The translations under genes were made by a program, and so were the position numbers. Below, piece by piece: positions 24,031 through 32,325 of a stretch of DNA of 64,000 nucleotides. The stretch spans positions 1 through 64,000 of the forward strand of contig JBILLQ010000008.1 in the NCBI GenBank assembly GCA_044375975.1, read 5' to 3'. The notes under the pieces were generated by a model that was given only the letters and a program-made list of their open reading frames with translations, had not been told where the DNA came from and made no database searches. Source of the stretch: UBA5018 sp044375975 (lineage in GTDB: Bacteria; Cyanobacteriota; Cyanobacteriia; PCC-6307; Cyanobiaceae). The first letter of the stretch is position 1; each line of letters begins with the position of its first letter.

Positions 24031-27000
24031 CTACACCTGGCGTTGCACCAGGTAGTCAATGCAGGAGCGCAGCCAGGACAGGTCGGGTCCGGCTGCCACG
24101 CCGGCAAAGGCCCTGGTCTCAAATTCCACGATCGCCGCCTCGGTGAAGGCCTTGGCCACCTGATCCGCCCAGTTCATGCTGCCACTCAACTCCAGCAAGT
24201 TGTGCATGCGCATCACATCCCGGGGCAGTCGCCGCTCCCGGGGTTTGGCCAGGAAACCCTCCATCCACTGCCGATCCGCAGCCGTCACCTGACTCAAGCC
24301 ATGGCTGAGAATCAAGGTGCGCTTGCCCTCCCAGAGATCGCCATCAATTTCCTTGCCGTAGCTAGTTGATTCACCATTCAAATTGAGCACATCATCGGTA
24401 ATCTGAAATGCCAAGCCCAGCAGGAAGCCAAATTGGTCGAATCGCCCTAGATCCTCATCCTTACCATCGGCCACCAAGGCGCCAATGCGTAGCGGATGGA
24501 TGAAGCTATACCAGGCGGTTTTCTTCAGCACCAGGAGCATGTAGTCGTCTGGCTGGAAGGCCAGGTGGTTATCGCGGGTCCAGCCCAATTCCATTGCCTG
24601 GCCCTCCAGGCTCTCCACCAGCAGGTGGTCCACCTCATCGAGAATGCGCAGCACCGTGGCCGGTGCCAGCCGCTGGCCACTGCCCCGGAACAGGCGCATG
24701 GCCAGGGCGTTCATGGCATCGCCGGCATTCACCGCCAGGGGTAGGCCGGCCCGCCGGTGCATGGTGGCCACGCCGCGGCGCTGGTCGCTGCCATCTTCGA
24801 TATCGTCATGTACCAAAAAGGCGTTGTGCAACATCTCCAGCCCCGCCGCAGCGCTATAGGCGTCAGCGCCGCTACCCCCCAGGGCCCTGGTGGTGGCAAG
24901 ACAGAGGGCCGGCCTCAGCCCCTTACCCGATCTACTTAGATAGTCGCTCACCAGGCCATAGAGATGATTCTGCGGTTCCCAGCTGGGGACGCCGGCGGCG
25001 AGGGTATCGGCCAACTGCTCGCGGTACCAGGCCAAGCGCTCCACAAAGCCGGCGGGCCCCAGCAGCGCCGCTCCGCCGGGAATCTGCGCCGCCGCTTCGC
25101 TGAGCGCATAGCTGGGGGAAGCAACGAATTGCGATCCAGGAGTAACTGCAGGATCCAGGCCAGCCAAGGATTGACCGCCGAATAGGGCGCCCAGCTGGGC
25201 ATTGGATTGATCCAGGGCCTCCAGGGCCGGACTGAGCCAGGGCTCCACCTGGGCGATCAATGGGGCCACATTTTGCAGTAGCGGTTCAGCACCAGCAATC
25301 GCCTGTTGGGCCACCTGCAGCAGCGAGCCATCCCAGGGCTGGCCGTTGCGATAGCGGGCGGCATCGTAGAGCCTTAGGGGCAGCAGGATTTCCGGTTCGT
25401 GCAGCGGCCAGATGTCGCAGGCAGGGGCGGTGGAGCCAGTGGCGGCCAGCAGGCCGTTGACGGCCCGCCGGGCCGCCTCATTGGCACCCTCCATGGTGGC
25501 CAGATCGGTGTGGGTGCGCACGTAATCGGAGGCCAGAAACAGATTGGCAATGCCAGTGGTGGCCTCTGGCCGCAGGGCCCAGGTATTGACCAGATTCACC
25601 AGCAAGGGCTCTGAATTACTCAGAAAGCCGGGGCGATCAAGGTCTAAATCGATGTCGGGATCAAGGAACCAGGCATACAGGTCATCATCGCGCAGAATCT
25701 CCTGCTCGCCATTGAGCGAAAGTTTCAGCTGTTCCCAGGTTTCACGAATCACCTCCTCGCGAGAACACTGCATCGCCGGGCGCCCATCGCCCCCGGGCAA
25801 AGTCCAGTCGGAGATATCGACGGAGAGCAGGCCGCGGATCTCCTTGTGACCAAATTGCTCAGCTTTGATGCTGCGCCAGAATTGGAGCTGAGAGATGCTG
25901 GTAAGCGCCCAGGGGGTGTCGATGTGGATGACATGGCCATGGGTAAAGGGCAACTCCCTACGCAGGTAATACTGCACCCCATTCATCCATTCCACATTCG
26001 GTGCCAATCGCGCCAGGTTGGCCAGGCTGGGATCGGCCGCCAACATATTTTGATCGATCAGCGGTGCGATTCGTTCGATCGGCAGGGCGGCTATGTAATG
26101 GTCGCCGCTCACCAACTGCTGGTGACCGCCCTGGAGAATTGAGACGCCGGTGATCAAGCCCTGACGGCAGTGTATAGCCGTTACCTCGGCGTCAGTGATG
26201 TAATGGACACCCAGGGACACCAGGTGATCGCGCCAGGGATCAATCCAAACTAAATTAGTTGGCCCATCCAGCACCCGATCAGTGGCACCACCCACTGGAT
26301 TTATAATGGTTAGAATTAATTGTACAAAAACATCTCCAATCGTTCTTGTACTGGCGGTGCGGGCCTTGGCGGCCACGAGTGAACGGGTGATACCAGCCGC
26401 CAGAAACTTTTGATAGCCAGCTGATCTTTCTTCGGCTGCCACGAAGTCCCACCAGGGCACCGATTCATATTCCCCCAGCCGGCGCTCGGCACAGGAGGTG
26501 AGAAACTGCCAGATTCTGCCGCCAAAAAAGGCTAAATCCTCCTGGGTGATCCCCGTCACCGGTGAAAAGGCCAGCAGCAAATCCCGCAGCAGAACGCCCA
26601 CATCGCCAGGGGAGGATGGAAACACCGCCGGCATGGTGAAATCGGCATTTTCATACTGGGTAATTCCCACCCGGGTGGTGGGCACCAAATGGTCTGCCAC
26701 CATGGCGCCATCAAAGGAGGGCACCCGGCGCATGGTGTCAATAATATGTTTATAAAAGCCAGGAAAAAAACGAAAGCCATGCTCGCCTGGCAGTTGATGT
26801 TGCAGCATCTCGACGCCAGCATCAAAAACTTCGTGGCCGCTGGTTTGGGGAGCATCTACATCCACCGGAATGCTGCGGGCCTTGCCGCCGGCGATGGAAC
26901 GGCGCTCCAGGACCACCACCTCAAAACCCCGCTCAATTAATTCCTGGGCGGCGCTCATGCCAGCGACGCCTCCCCCCAGCACGATCACTCTTGCGCTCAT
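24031..27000 (-). CDS. FAD-dependent phytoene-desaturase-like oxidoreductase fused to a trans-isoprenyl diphosphate synthase
   Basis: 989 residues, two enzymes in one chain. Residues 1-520 are a flavin amine-oxidase/phytoene-dehydrogenase-type domain: VLGGGVAGMSAAQE at 7-20, EHGFRFFPGFY at 73-83, DGPTNLVWIDPW at 245-256 and the closing flavin motif EGANEAARRA at about 504-513. Residues about 650-985 are an all-alpha polyprenyl synthetase: GKGLRP at 692-697, the first Asp-rich motif HDDIED at 731-736, KTAW at 827-830 and the second Asp-rich site QITDDVLN at 866-873 (last Asp replaced by Asn, as in some GGPP synthases). A linker of about 130 residues joins them. The synthase would make a C15-C20 diphosphate and the flavoprotein would oxidise a hydrophobic isoprenoid; both substrates are inferred. 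It is the last gene of the encapsulin operon and the best cargo candidate. Confidence 0.88.
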   Translation of the reverse strand: MSARVIVLGGGVAGMSAAQELIERGFEVVVLERRSIAGGKARSIPVDVDAPQTSGHEVFDAGVEMLQHQLPGEHGFRFFPGFYKHIIDTMRRVPSFDGAMVADHLVPTTRVGITQYENADFTMPAVFPSSPGDVGVLLRDLLLAFSPVTGITQEDLAFFGGRIWQFLTSCAERRLGEYESVPWWDFVAAEERSAGYQKFLAAGITRSLVAAKARTASTRTIGDVFVQLILTIINPVGGATDRVLDGPTNLVWIDPWRDHLVSLGVHYITDAEVTAIHCRQGLITGVSILQGGHQQLVSGDHYIAALPIERIAPLIDQNMLAADPSLANLARLAPNVEWMNGVQYYLRRELPFTHGHVIHIDTPWALTSISQLQFWRSIKAEQFGHKEIRGLLSVDISDWTLPGGDGRPAMQCSREEVIRETWEQLKLSLNGEQEILRDDDLYAWFLDPDIDLDLDRPGFLSNSEPLLVNLVNTWALRPEATTGIANLFLASDYVRTHTDLATMEGANEAARRAVNGLLAATGSTAPACDIWPLHEPEILLPLRLYDAARYRNGQPWDGSLLQVAQQAIAGAEPLLQNVAPLIAQVEPWLSPALEALDQSNAQLGALFGGQSLAGLDPAVTPGSQFVASPSYALSEAAAQIPGGAALLGPAGFVERLAWYREQLADTLAAGVPSWEPQNHLYGLVSDYLSRSGKGLRPALCLATTRALGGSGADAYSAAAGLEMLHNAFLVHDDIEDGSDQRRGVATMHRRAGLPLAVNAGDAMNALAMRLFRGSGQRLAPATVLRILDEVDHLLVESLEGQAMELGWTRDNHLAFQPDDYMLLVLKKTAWYSFIHPLRIGALVADGKDEDLGRFDQFGFLLGLAFQITDDVLNLNGESTSYGKEIDGDLWEGKRTLILSHGLSQVTAADRQWMEGFLAKPRERRLPRDVMRMHNLLELSGSMNWADQVAKAFTEAAIVEFETRAFAGVAAGPDLSWLRSCIDYLVQRQV

Positions 27001-27116
27001 TGGCCGCCTCCCCAGGCCAACCCCATGGCCAGACCCAGGCAGGCATCAACCATAGCCACTGGCACAGCAGTTATCTGTTGATGCCGCCAGCAAAATTTGC
27101 GGTAAATTACTTGCAT
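26997..27116 (-). CDS. Possible 39-residue peptide between encapsulin and fusion gene
   Basis: An ATG at 27116 opens a 39-codon frame (begins MQVIYRKFCW, ends LAWGGGQ) whose TGA overlaps the ATG of the fusion gene (ATGA). The 3' half is hydrophobic and Gly/Ala-rich. The overlap is what a translationally coupled small gene would show, but no clear ribosome site precedes it and no family is recognised. Confidence 0.3.
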   Translation of the reverse strand: MQVIYRKFCWRHQQITAVPVAMVDACLGLAMGLAWGGGQ

Positions 27117-27148
27117 AGCTACTAGAAATACCAGGGCTAGCAGGGCAG

Positions 27149-28126
27149 TTATTTAACCACTGGCGTGGCTTTCCTAGACATATCAATGCCTAGAATCGCC
27201 TGGGGTTGGCGGATGCGTAGGCAGATTTTTTCGGAGATCCGGAATAAATAGGCCGGATCGGGGGTGATCTGCAAAAAGCTGACGGCCATGTCGCTGGCCA
27301 CCACCAGCTCCACCTGCTGGCCTGCCAGGGCTAACAGCACTCCTGATTGGGGTGCGAGCGTGGATGAGCGCAGTAGGCTGCCGCCCGAACCGAGAAAAGG
27401 CAAAATTCGATCCTGGGGCAATACCAGGGATTGGGCATTCGGCGTCTGCGCCTCAGTGAACAGGCCCTGGCCCAGCACCAATGCGAAGGGTCCGAACTGT
27501 CCGGAGTCTTCCAGCCGACCAATCGCCTCGGAGACCAGGCTCACCAACAGGCTGCCAGGCTGAATTTTTTCAATATTGTCAGCCTGCTTCTGAGCGTAGG
27601 GATTGATTAATCGCTTGGGGTCGTCTTTGGGATAAAGGCCCGGATTGGTGCCGCCGCCTGTAATTGTCCAGATCGGCGGCAGTTTTTCGTAGGCCAGGGC
27701 AGGGGCACGGCCCGCTGCCGGTTGCCCCTGAAACACTAAAAAGTCTTCTAGCCGGGCCAACACATTGGCGGCACGCCGAAACAGCTGCTGCACGCTCTCC
27801 AATTCGGGGTCGGCCATCTGGGCACTGCGCACCGGCACAGTCACCTGAAGACTGGCCAATTGGATCACATCCCGATCCAGCACGCCAAAGCCAATCGGGG
27901 GATTGGAATTAGTTGCGGCGGCGGTTTCAGCCGGGCGATGGGGCGGTTCCAGCAACAGGTTGGCGCGCACGAAGTCCACATCGGACGCCAGGGGGCCCAC
28001 CAGGGGCAGAAAGTTGGCGGCACTGCGGGCACGGGCCGCCTCCTGCTGCACTACTCGATTCAGCAGGTTCCACTGCTCGGTAGTCCAGGGCACCTGGGGA
28101 TTGCGATCGTCCATGAGGTCGGCCAT
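27149..28126 (-). CDS. Encapsulin shell protein (HK97 fold), divergent
   Basis: 325 residues. Its order of motifs follows the Linocin M18/encapsulin family: N-terminal WTTEQWNLLNRVV (compare LTEKQW in Thermotoga encapsulin), FLPLVGPL, a strand then ANVLARLEDFLVFQG (compare FEDEVIFRG), AIGRLEDSGQFGPFALVLG (compare GIEGPYTLVI), VELVVASDMAVSF (compare FKLILGQDLSIGY) and the closing PQAILGI. Such proteins self-assemble into closed shells holding enzymes. It is about 60 residues longer than the Thermotoga protein, with extra segments around 60-80 and 135-190. No cyclic-nucleotide-binding domain (seen in family 2B) is present. An upstream in-frame TTG at 28156 is an alternative start. There are no phage genes around it. 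Confidence 0.82.
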   Translation of the reverse strand: MADLMDDRNPQVPWTTEQWNLLNRVVQQEAARARSAANFLPLVGPLASDVDFVRANLLLEPPHRPAETAAATNSNPPIGFGVLDRDVIQLASLQVTVPVRSAQMADPELESVQQLFRRAANVLARLEDFLVFQGQPAAGRAPALAYEKLPPIWTITGGGTNPGLYPKDDPKRLINPYAQKQADNIEKIQPGSLLVSLVSEAIGRLEDSGQFGPFALVLGQGLFTEAQTPNAQSLVLPQDRILPFLGSGGSLLRSSTLAPQSGVLLALAGQQVELVVASDMAVSFLQITPDPAYLFRISEKICLRIRQPQAILGIDMSRKATPVVK

Positions 28127-28183
28127 GGGCCAGGGAATCAATTCCTGCGGACCCAAGGTAACTCAAAGCCGGTGATCCAGCCA

Positions 28184-29080
28184 TCAGCAGGCCGGCAAAA
28201 CAGGGGTTATTTGGGCTGTTGAGCCAGCTAACGGCACCGGCAATATGGCGTAAATCTGCAGCATAATCTGGGAAATAGTGGTGTCCACCTGGCCAACACC
28301 TAAGCATTGAACCCGATTCAGCCATTGCAGCTTGGGGTCGTCGGTATTGAAGCGGGGTGTGACCACCAGGGCCAACAGCGGGTCGAAATCGTTGCGGCTG
28401 GCCCGCTGGTAGCCATCACTGCCCAAATCCACCACCCCCTGATAGGCAACCTCCAGGGCGGTGCCCGCATCGGTAACCAACCCCCCTACCACATTGATCA
28501 GGGCCACCCCGTCAGCTCGAATGCACATCCGATCTGTGAATCCAGCCAGGGGCTTGCCCTGCAACACAGGTCCCTTGAATCGACCCTCAACCACCTGCCA
28601 ATCAATCCTCAGGCCCGCCGCAGTGACGCCAATGATCGAACTGCTCAGACAGGCGCTGAATTGGCCGAGATAGGAGCTGGCGCAGGGCAGCGGCATGGGG
28701 CTGCCCTGCAGCTGGGGCTGCAGCCAGAGACCGCGATCCTGGGGATCCCCTGGCAATACCGCCCTGAAGCGTCGGCTAGGGCCACTGGGGACCGCGGCGT
28801 CCGGCAGGGCAGGCACCAGCTTCAGAGGCCCATCTGCGTAGCGGTAGGCAACTTGCACCACTTGGGCGGAGCGCACTGGCTCCACTTCGATTTCAACTAA
28901 CTTAACCTTGCCATCGTTAGCTGGGGCACCCAGGGTGGGGCTGCCGGAGTTGACGATAGACCAGCTCAAAGTAGTGCCATCTGCGGCCAGAGAAACCCCT
29001 TTCATAGCTGTTCCGTCCACAGCTGTTGCGTCCGTAAATGCTGCGTCCATAGCTGTTGCGCTCATAGATTTTCTGCTCAT
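28184..29080 (-). CDS. DUF3237-containing protein
   Basis: 298 residues from the ATG that overlaps the cyclase stop. Residues about 155-285 match DUF3237, a small beta-barrel: GPVLQGKPLAGFTD, RADGVALINVVGGLVT, TPRFNTDDPKLQWLNRV and a GVGQ turn. DUF3237 proteins have no settled function. The first 150 residues include a Ser/Ala/Thr-rich leader and a region I cannot place. The leader is encoded inside a 15-bp tandem array, so several Met codons (residues 1, 6, 11 and 26) could act as starts. It lies directly upstream of the encapsulin gene, the usual place for cargo, but its C-terminus shows no canonical targeting peptide. Confidence 0.75.
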   Translation of the reverse strand: MSRKSMSATAMDAAFTDATAVDGTAMKGVSLAADGTTLSWSIVNSGSPTLGAPANDGKVKLVEIEVEPVRSAQVVQVAYRYADGPLKLVPALPDAAVPSGPSRRFRAVLPGDPQDRGLWLQPQLQGSPMPLPCASSYLGQFSACLSSSIIGVTAAGLRIDWQVVEGRFKGPVLQGKPLAGFTDRMCIRADGVALINVVGGLVTDAGTALEVAYQGVVDLGSDGYQRASRNDFDPLLALVVTPRFNTDDPKLQWLNRVQCLGVGQVDTTISQIMLQIYAILPVPLAGSTAQITPVLPAC

Positions 29081-29125
29081 AGATTTTCTGCAAATAGATT
29101 TTCTGAAAATAGATGTTCTGCTGAC
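29006..29125 (-). repeat. 15-bp tandem array (x8) spanning a stop/start overlap
   Basis: Eight consecutive 15-bp units on the plus strand (AGCTGTTGCGTCCGT-type at the left, AGATTTTCTGCTCAT-type at the right) cover 29006-29125. On the coding (minus) strand the array encodes both the last residues of the cyclase (pentapeptide LFxEN) and the first residues of the DUF3237 protein, and the ATGA overlap lies within it. In-frame ATG codons recur at 15-bp spacing at 29080, 29065 and 29050, and another lies at 29005. Confidence 0.85.
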
Positions 29126-32100
29126 AGGCCAGTAACCAGCTGAGGTTTGCAGAAATCTCGATCACCCTGCAGGTTTTGGTCAGCCAGGTGCCAAAGTTCA
29201 GCCAGGGCTGGCGATAGGGGCGCTCGCCGCTCCGCTTGCATAAACAGCTGCAATGCCTTGAGGGCTCGCAGCACCAATGACCAGGCTGCCTGGCCCTGGG
29301 CGCATTGCACAGCCTGCTCATAGGCAGCTTGGGCCTGATCTAGCTGGCGCAGCTTCCACAGGGCATGGCCGCGCACGCGATAGAGATCTGGCAGCATTAA
29401 GCCAATTTTCCACTGCAGCATCAACTCCTCAGATTCCTGATTCAACGCGAGCGCCTCCTCATGTCTTCCATGGCGCACCAACAAATCAGTGGTAAACATT
29501 GCAGCCGTACCTTCAACACAATAGGCATTAGTATGCTGAAAACTTTTTCTGACATCAAGAAACTTATCGAGGCATCCAGGATTTAAATAAGACAAAGCCG
29601 CCTTGTGATACATAGAAGCCAAGGCAGTCCAGAGGTCAAAGCCCTCTGTCAATGCCACCCGAGACAGCTGATTGGCTACCTTGATTACTCCCTCCCAGTC
29701 GCAGGCATAGGCCTTAAAGTGAAGCAAAAAGGCAAGGGCACAAGCATAGCTTGGACCATGGTTGAGTTGTCTGGAAAACTTAACCATTTCCACGGCTTGC
29801 CCCCAAGCCTCCTGCTGCTTACCTTGCATCCACAGGCAGGTAGCAACAACTTTTTGCATACAAACAGCAGAGGACAATTGAAAAACATTGATTATTTGCA
29901 GCTCCTGATTTAAATCAAAACCCTGGACAATTTTCCTGGCATCATGGATGGCCTTTGTGAACTCCCCCCGGTAGAGGGCGGTATAGGAATCTGCGTGAAG
30001 AGCCGTTATACTTAGCATCGGCACGCTCGCGTGTAAAGCAATTTTCTGCAGCTCCATTGCCGTCTGTTCGGCCTGGTTTAATTTACCGCTCACAAAGCGA
30101 TTCGACCACAGCCCCCACAGAAATGGATAACTCTCATCCTGGCGGCCCAGGGATTGCAAAATTTCCAGGCCCCGACAACAGGTGCTGCTGATCCGAGGAT
30201 CTGCCCAGCCATACACCACCATTTTCACTGGCAATAGCTCTTGGAGCAACATCAACTCACACTCTTGCTGCGCTTGATCGGTCGACAGGGCAGCTAGATC
30301 GGCAAGACCGCACTGCAGCTGGTCCAGGGCCTCAACTGCCGCACCGCGCTTGGCGGAAGCCTTACCCGCCGCTAGCCACTGCCAGGCAGCCTCTAGATAA
30401 CGACCGGCCCCAGACAGGTGGTGGGCCAAAAGATCAGGACACTCAAGCACCAGGTCGGCAAAATTCTCAGCAATTGCATCAGCAATCCGCGCATGATAAG
30501 AGGCCCTGGTGCTATTTAGCAACGAATTACAGGCCACATCCTGGATTAGTGCATGCTTAAAGGCAAACTGGCTTTCCCGGCCTCCATGGCTATACAGAAG
30601 GCCCGCCGCCTGGGCCTCTTCAAGGCCAGATAACAATTCCAATCGGTCAATCTTGGTGATTGCCTCTAGTAGTGACAAGGAAAATTCCCGGCCAATGATG
30701 GCTGCTATCTGAACCGTTGCCTTTGCCGGGCCGAGCCGATCCAGGCGAACCATCATCACTGATTCCATCGATGATGGCACCAACTTAGCGATCGCCTGCT
30801 TGGTTGATAGTGCTAGATTTGAGTCGGCACTTACCAGGCTCTGCTCCATCACAAATCGAGTAATTTCCTCTAGAAATAGGGGATTACCGCCGGCTCGTTG
30901 TCGAATCAATCGCACCAGCTCGATCGGCCAGTCCGCGCCACCAACTATGTAATAGATAAGCTGGCCGGCGGCCAGCACTGAAAGGGCATCAAGTTCAACC
31001 CTGTAGATCTTTGCGGACGTCAACCAGGAAGGGTTAAACTCTGGCCTTGCACTAACAATCAATAGGACAGGTTCTCGATTAAAATTTTCAATACAATGGC
31101 GCAATAAATCCAAGGTGGAGTTATCAGCCCAATGCAGATCTTCGAGAACCAATAGTAGTGGCGACTGACTGGACAAGCGCCGCAGCAATTCCGCCAACAG
31201 CCCCATGGTGAGTAGCCGCTGTCTTTGAGGGGATAATGATTGCCCAGGCCAAAAGCTATCGCGGTTCTGCCTTGCCAATAGCAGGGCCAGGGAGGACAAG
31301 TTGTCCTCAGTGAGCAGGCCAGTTTGCCCGAGAAATTGATGTAACTTATCTAGCTGCTTTCCCGGGGGTAAATCATTTAGTTGTAGCCTTGATCTAATCA
31401 GCTCGATGATTGGAAAGAAGGCCGTATCTTTGGTGAGCGGAGTGCAGGCCATGGCCAGCACAGTGACCTGCTCTTTCGCCAGTTGCTCCTTGATGGCATT
31501 GATCAGGTGTGACTTACCGATGCCAGGCTCGCCACGCAACAACAGCATCTGCGGCCTGCCTGTAGCCGCATCCCGCCAACGTTCGCTTATCTGCCGCAGC
31601 TCCTGCTCGCGACCCAACAAAAAGTTCGATTGCGGCTTTACCCTGGTGGCGGCGCTATTAATGCCGCAAATTCGATATACTTCAATAGGCTTATCAATGC
31701 CCTTGAGCTGGTGTAGTCCCATAGGTTGGGTCACGATTTCCGTCGCTAGCAGACGCCGGAGGGACTCGGAGACCACCACCTCTCCAGGCGCTGCCAGTTT
31801 TTGCAGGCGGGCCGCCAAATTGGGGGCTTCGCCAATGGCCAATGCTCGGCCATTGGCCTGTCCAGCCAAGGGGCCCACCACCACCTGGCCGTTATGCAGA
31901 GCAATGCGAGCCCGAACGGCGGTCCCGCCAATCCTGCCACTATCAGCTATCGCCTTTTGAATATCGAGAGCACAGAGCACAGCCCTTTCCGCATCATTAT
32001 CCTGGGCACGAGGATACCCAAAGTAAATTAGAATACCATCGCCGAGATACTGGGCGACATGGCCGCCATAGTTGCCCACAATATCTGCGCACACCGTCTG

Positions 32101-32325
32101 ATAGTTATTAACCACCTGGAGCATGTCTTCTGGATCTAACCTCTCCGCCAGCGCAGAGGATCCCACTAGATCGCAAAACATTAATATCAAATTTCGCCGC
32201 TCAGCTGTGATCTCAAGCCCAGATATACCCGCAGAATTCTTTACTGGTTTGCCACAGTTGCCACAAAATCGAAATCCAACAGCAACGTCGAATCCACAGC
32301 TTTGACAGGCATTAAATGTGGCCAT
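29077..32325 (-). CDS. Zinc-ribbon/class III nucleotide cyclase/AAA ATPase/TPR protein
   Basis: 1082 residues. An N-terminal zinc ribbon (CQSCG ... CGNCG) is followed by a class III adenylate/guanylate cyclase domain (about 45-225) with both metal-binding Asp residues (FCDLVGSS, YLGDGILIYFG). Next comes an AAA/STAND-type ATPase with P-loop GEPGIGKS (about 265-272) and Walker B LLVLEDLHWAD, then a long C-terminal helical region of TPR-like repeats. Such proteins are signal-responsive regulators; whether it makes cAMP or cGMP is not evident. The ATG at 32325 overlaps the stop of the preceding small gene (TGATG). The C-terminus ends in pentapeptide repeats from the 15-bp array. Confidence 0.9.
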   Translation of the reverse strand: MATFNACQSCGFDVAVGFRFCGNCGKPVKNSAGISGLEITAERRNLILMFCDLVGSSALAERLDPEDMLQVVNNYQTVCADIVGNYGGHVAQYLGDGILIYFGYPRAQDNDAERAVLCALDIQKAIADSGRIGGTAVRARIALHNGQVVVGPLAGQANGRALAIGEAPNLAARLQKLAAPGEVVVSESLRRLLATEIVTQPMGLHQLKGIDKPIEVYRICGINSAATRVKPQSNFLLGREQELRQISERWRDAATGRPQMLLLRGEPGIGKSHLINAIKEQLAKEQVTVLAMACTPLTKDTAFFPIIELIRSRLQLNDLPPGKQLDKLHQFLGQTGLLTEDNLSSLALLLARQNRDSFWPGQSLSPQRQRLLTMGLLAELLRRLSSQSPLLLVLEDLHWADNSTLDLLRHCIENFNREPVLLIVSARPEFNPSWLTSAKIYRVELDALSVLAAGQLIYYIVGGADWPIELVRLIRQRAGGNPLFLEEITRFVMEQSLVSADSNLALSTKQAIAKLVPSSMESVMMVRLDRLGPAKATVQIAAIIGREFSLSLLEAITKIDRLELLSGLEEAQAAGLLYSHGGRESQFAFKHALIQDVACNSLLNSTRASYHARIADAIAENFADLVLECPDLLAHHLSGAGRYLEAAWQWLAAGKASAKRGAAVEALDQLQCGLADLAALSTDQAQQECELMLLQELLPVKMVVYGWADPRISSTCCRGLEILQSLGRQDESYPFLWGLWSNRFVSGKLNQAEQTAMELQKIALHASVPMLSITALHADSYTALYRGEFTKAIHDARKIVQGFDLNQELQIINVFQLSSAVCMQKVVATCLWMQGKQQEAWGQAVEMVKFSRQLNHGPSYACALAFLLHFKAYACDWEGVIKVANQLSRVALTEGFDLWTALASMYHKAALSYLNPGCLDKFLDVRKSFQHTNAYCVEGTAAMFTTDLLVRHGRHEEALALNQESEELMLQWKIGLMLPDLYRVRGHALWKLRQLDQAQAAYEQAVQCAQGQAAWSLVLRALKALQLFMQAERRAPLSPALAELWHLADQNLQGDRDFCKPQLVTGLSAEHLFSENLFAENL

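Noticed and set aside
27149..28126. Prophage capsid gene instead of encapsulin
   Set aside because: No terminase, portal, protease or tail genes occur anywhere nearby, and the neighbours are metabolic and signalling genes.
27149..28126. Family 2B encapsulin
   Set aside because: Although an isoprenoid enzyme is linked, the shell protein has no cyclic-nucleotide-binding insertion and its motif order follows the Linocin/family 1 type.
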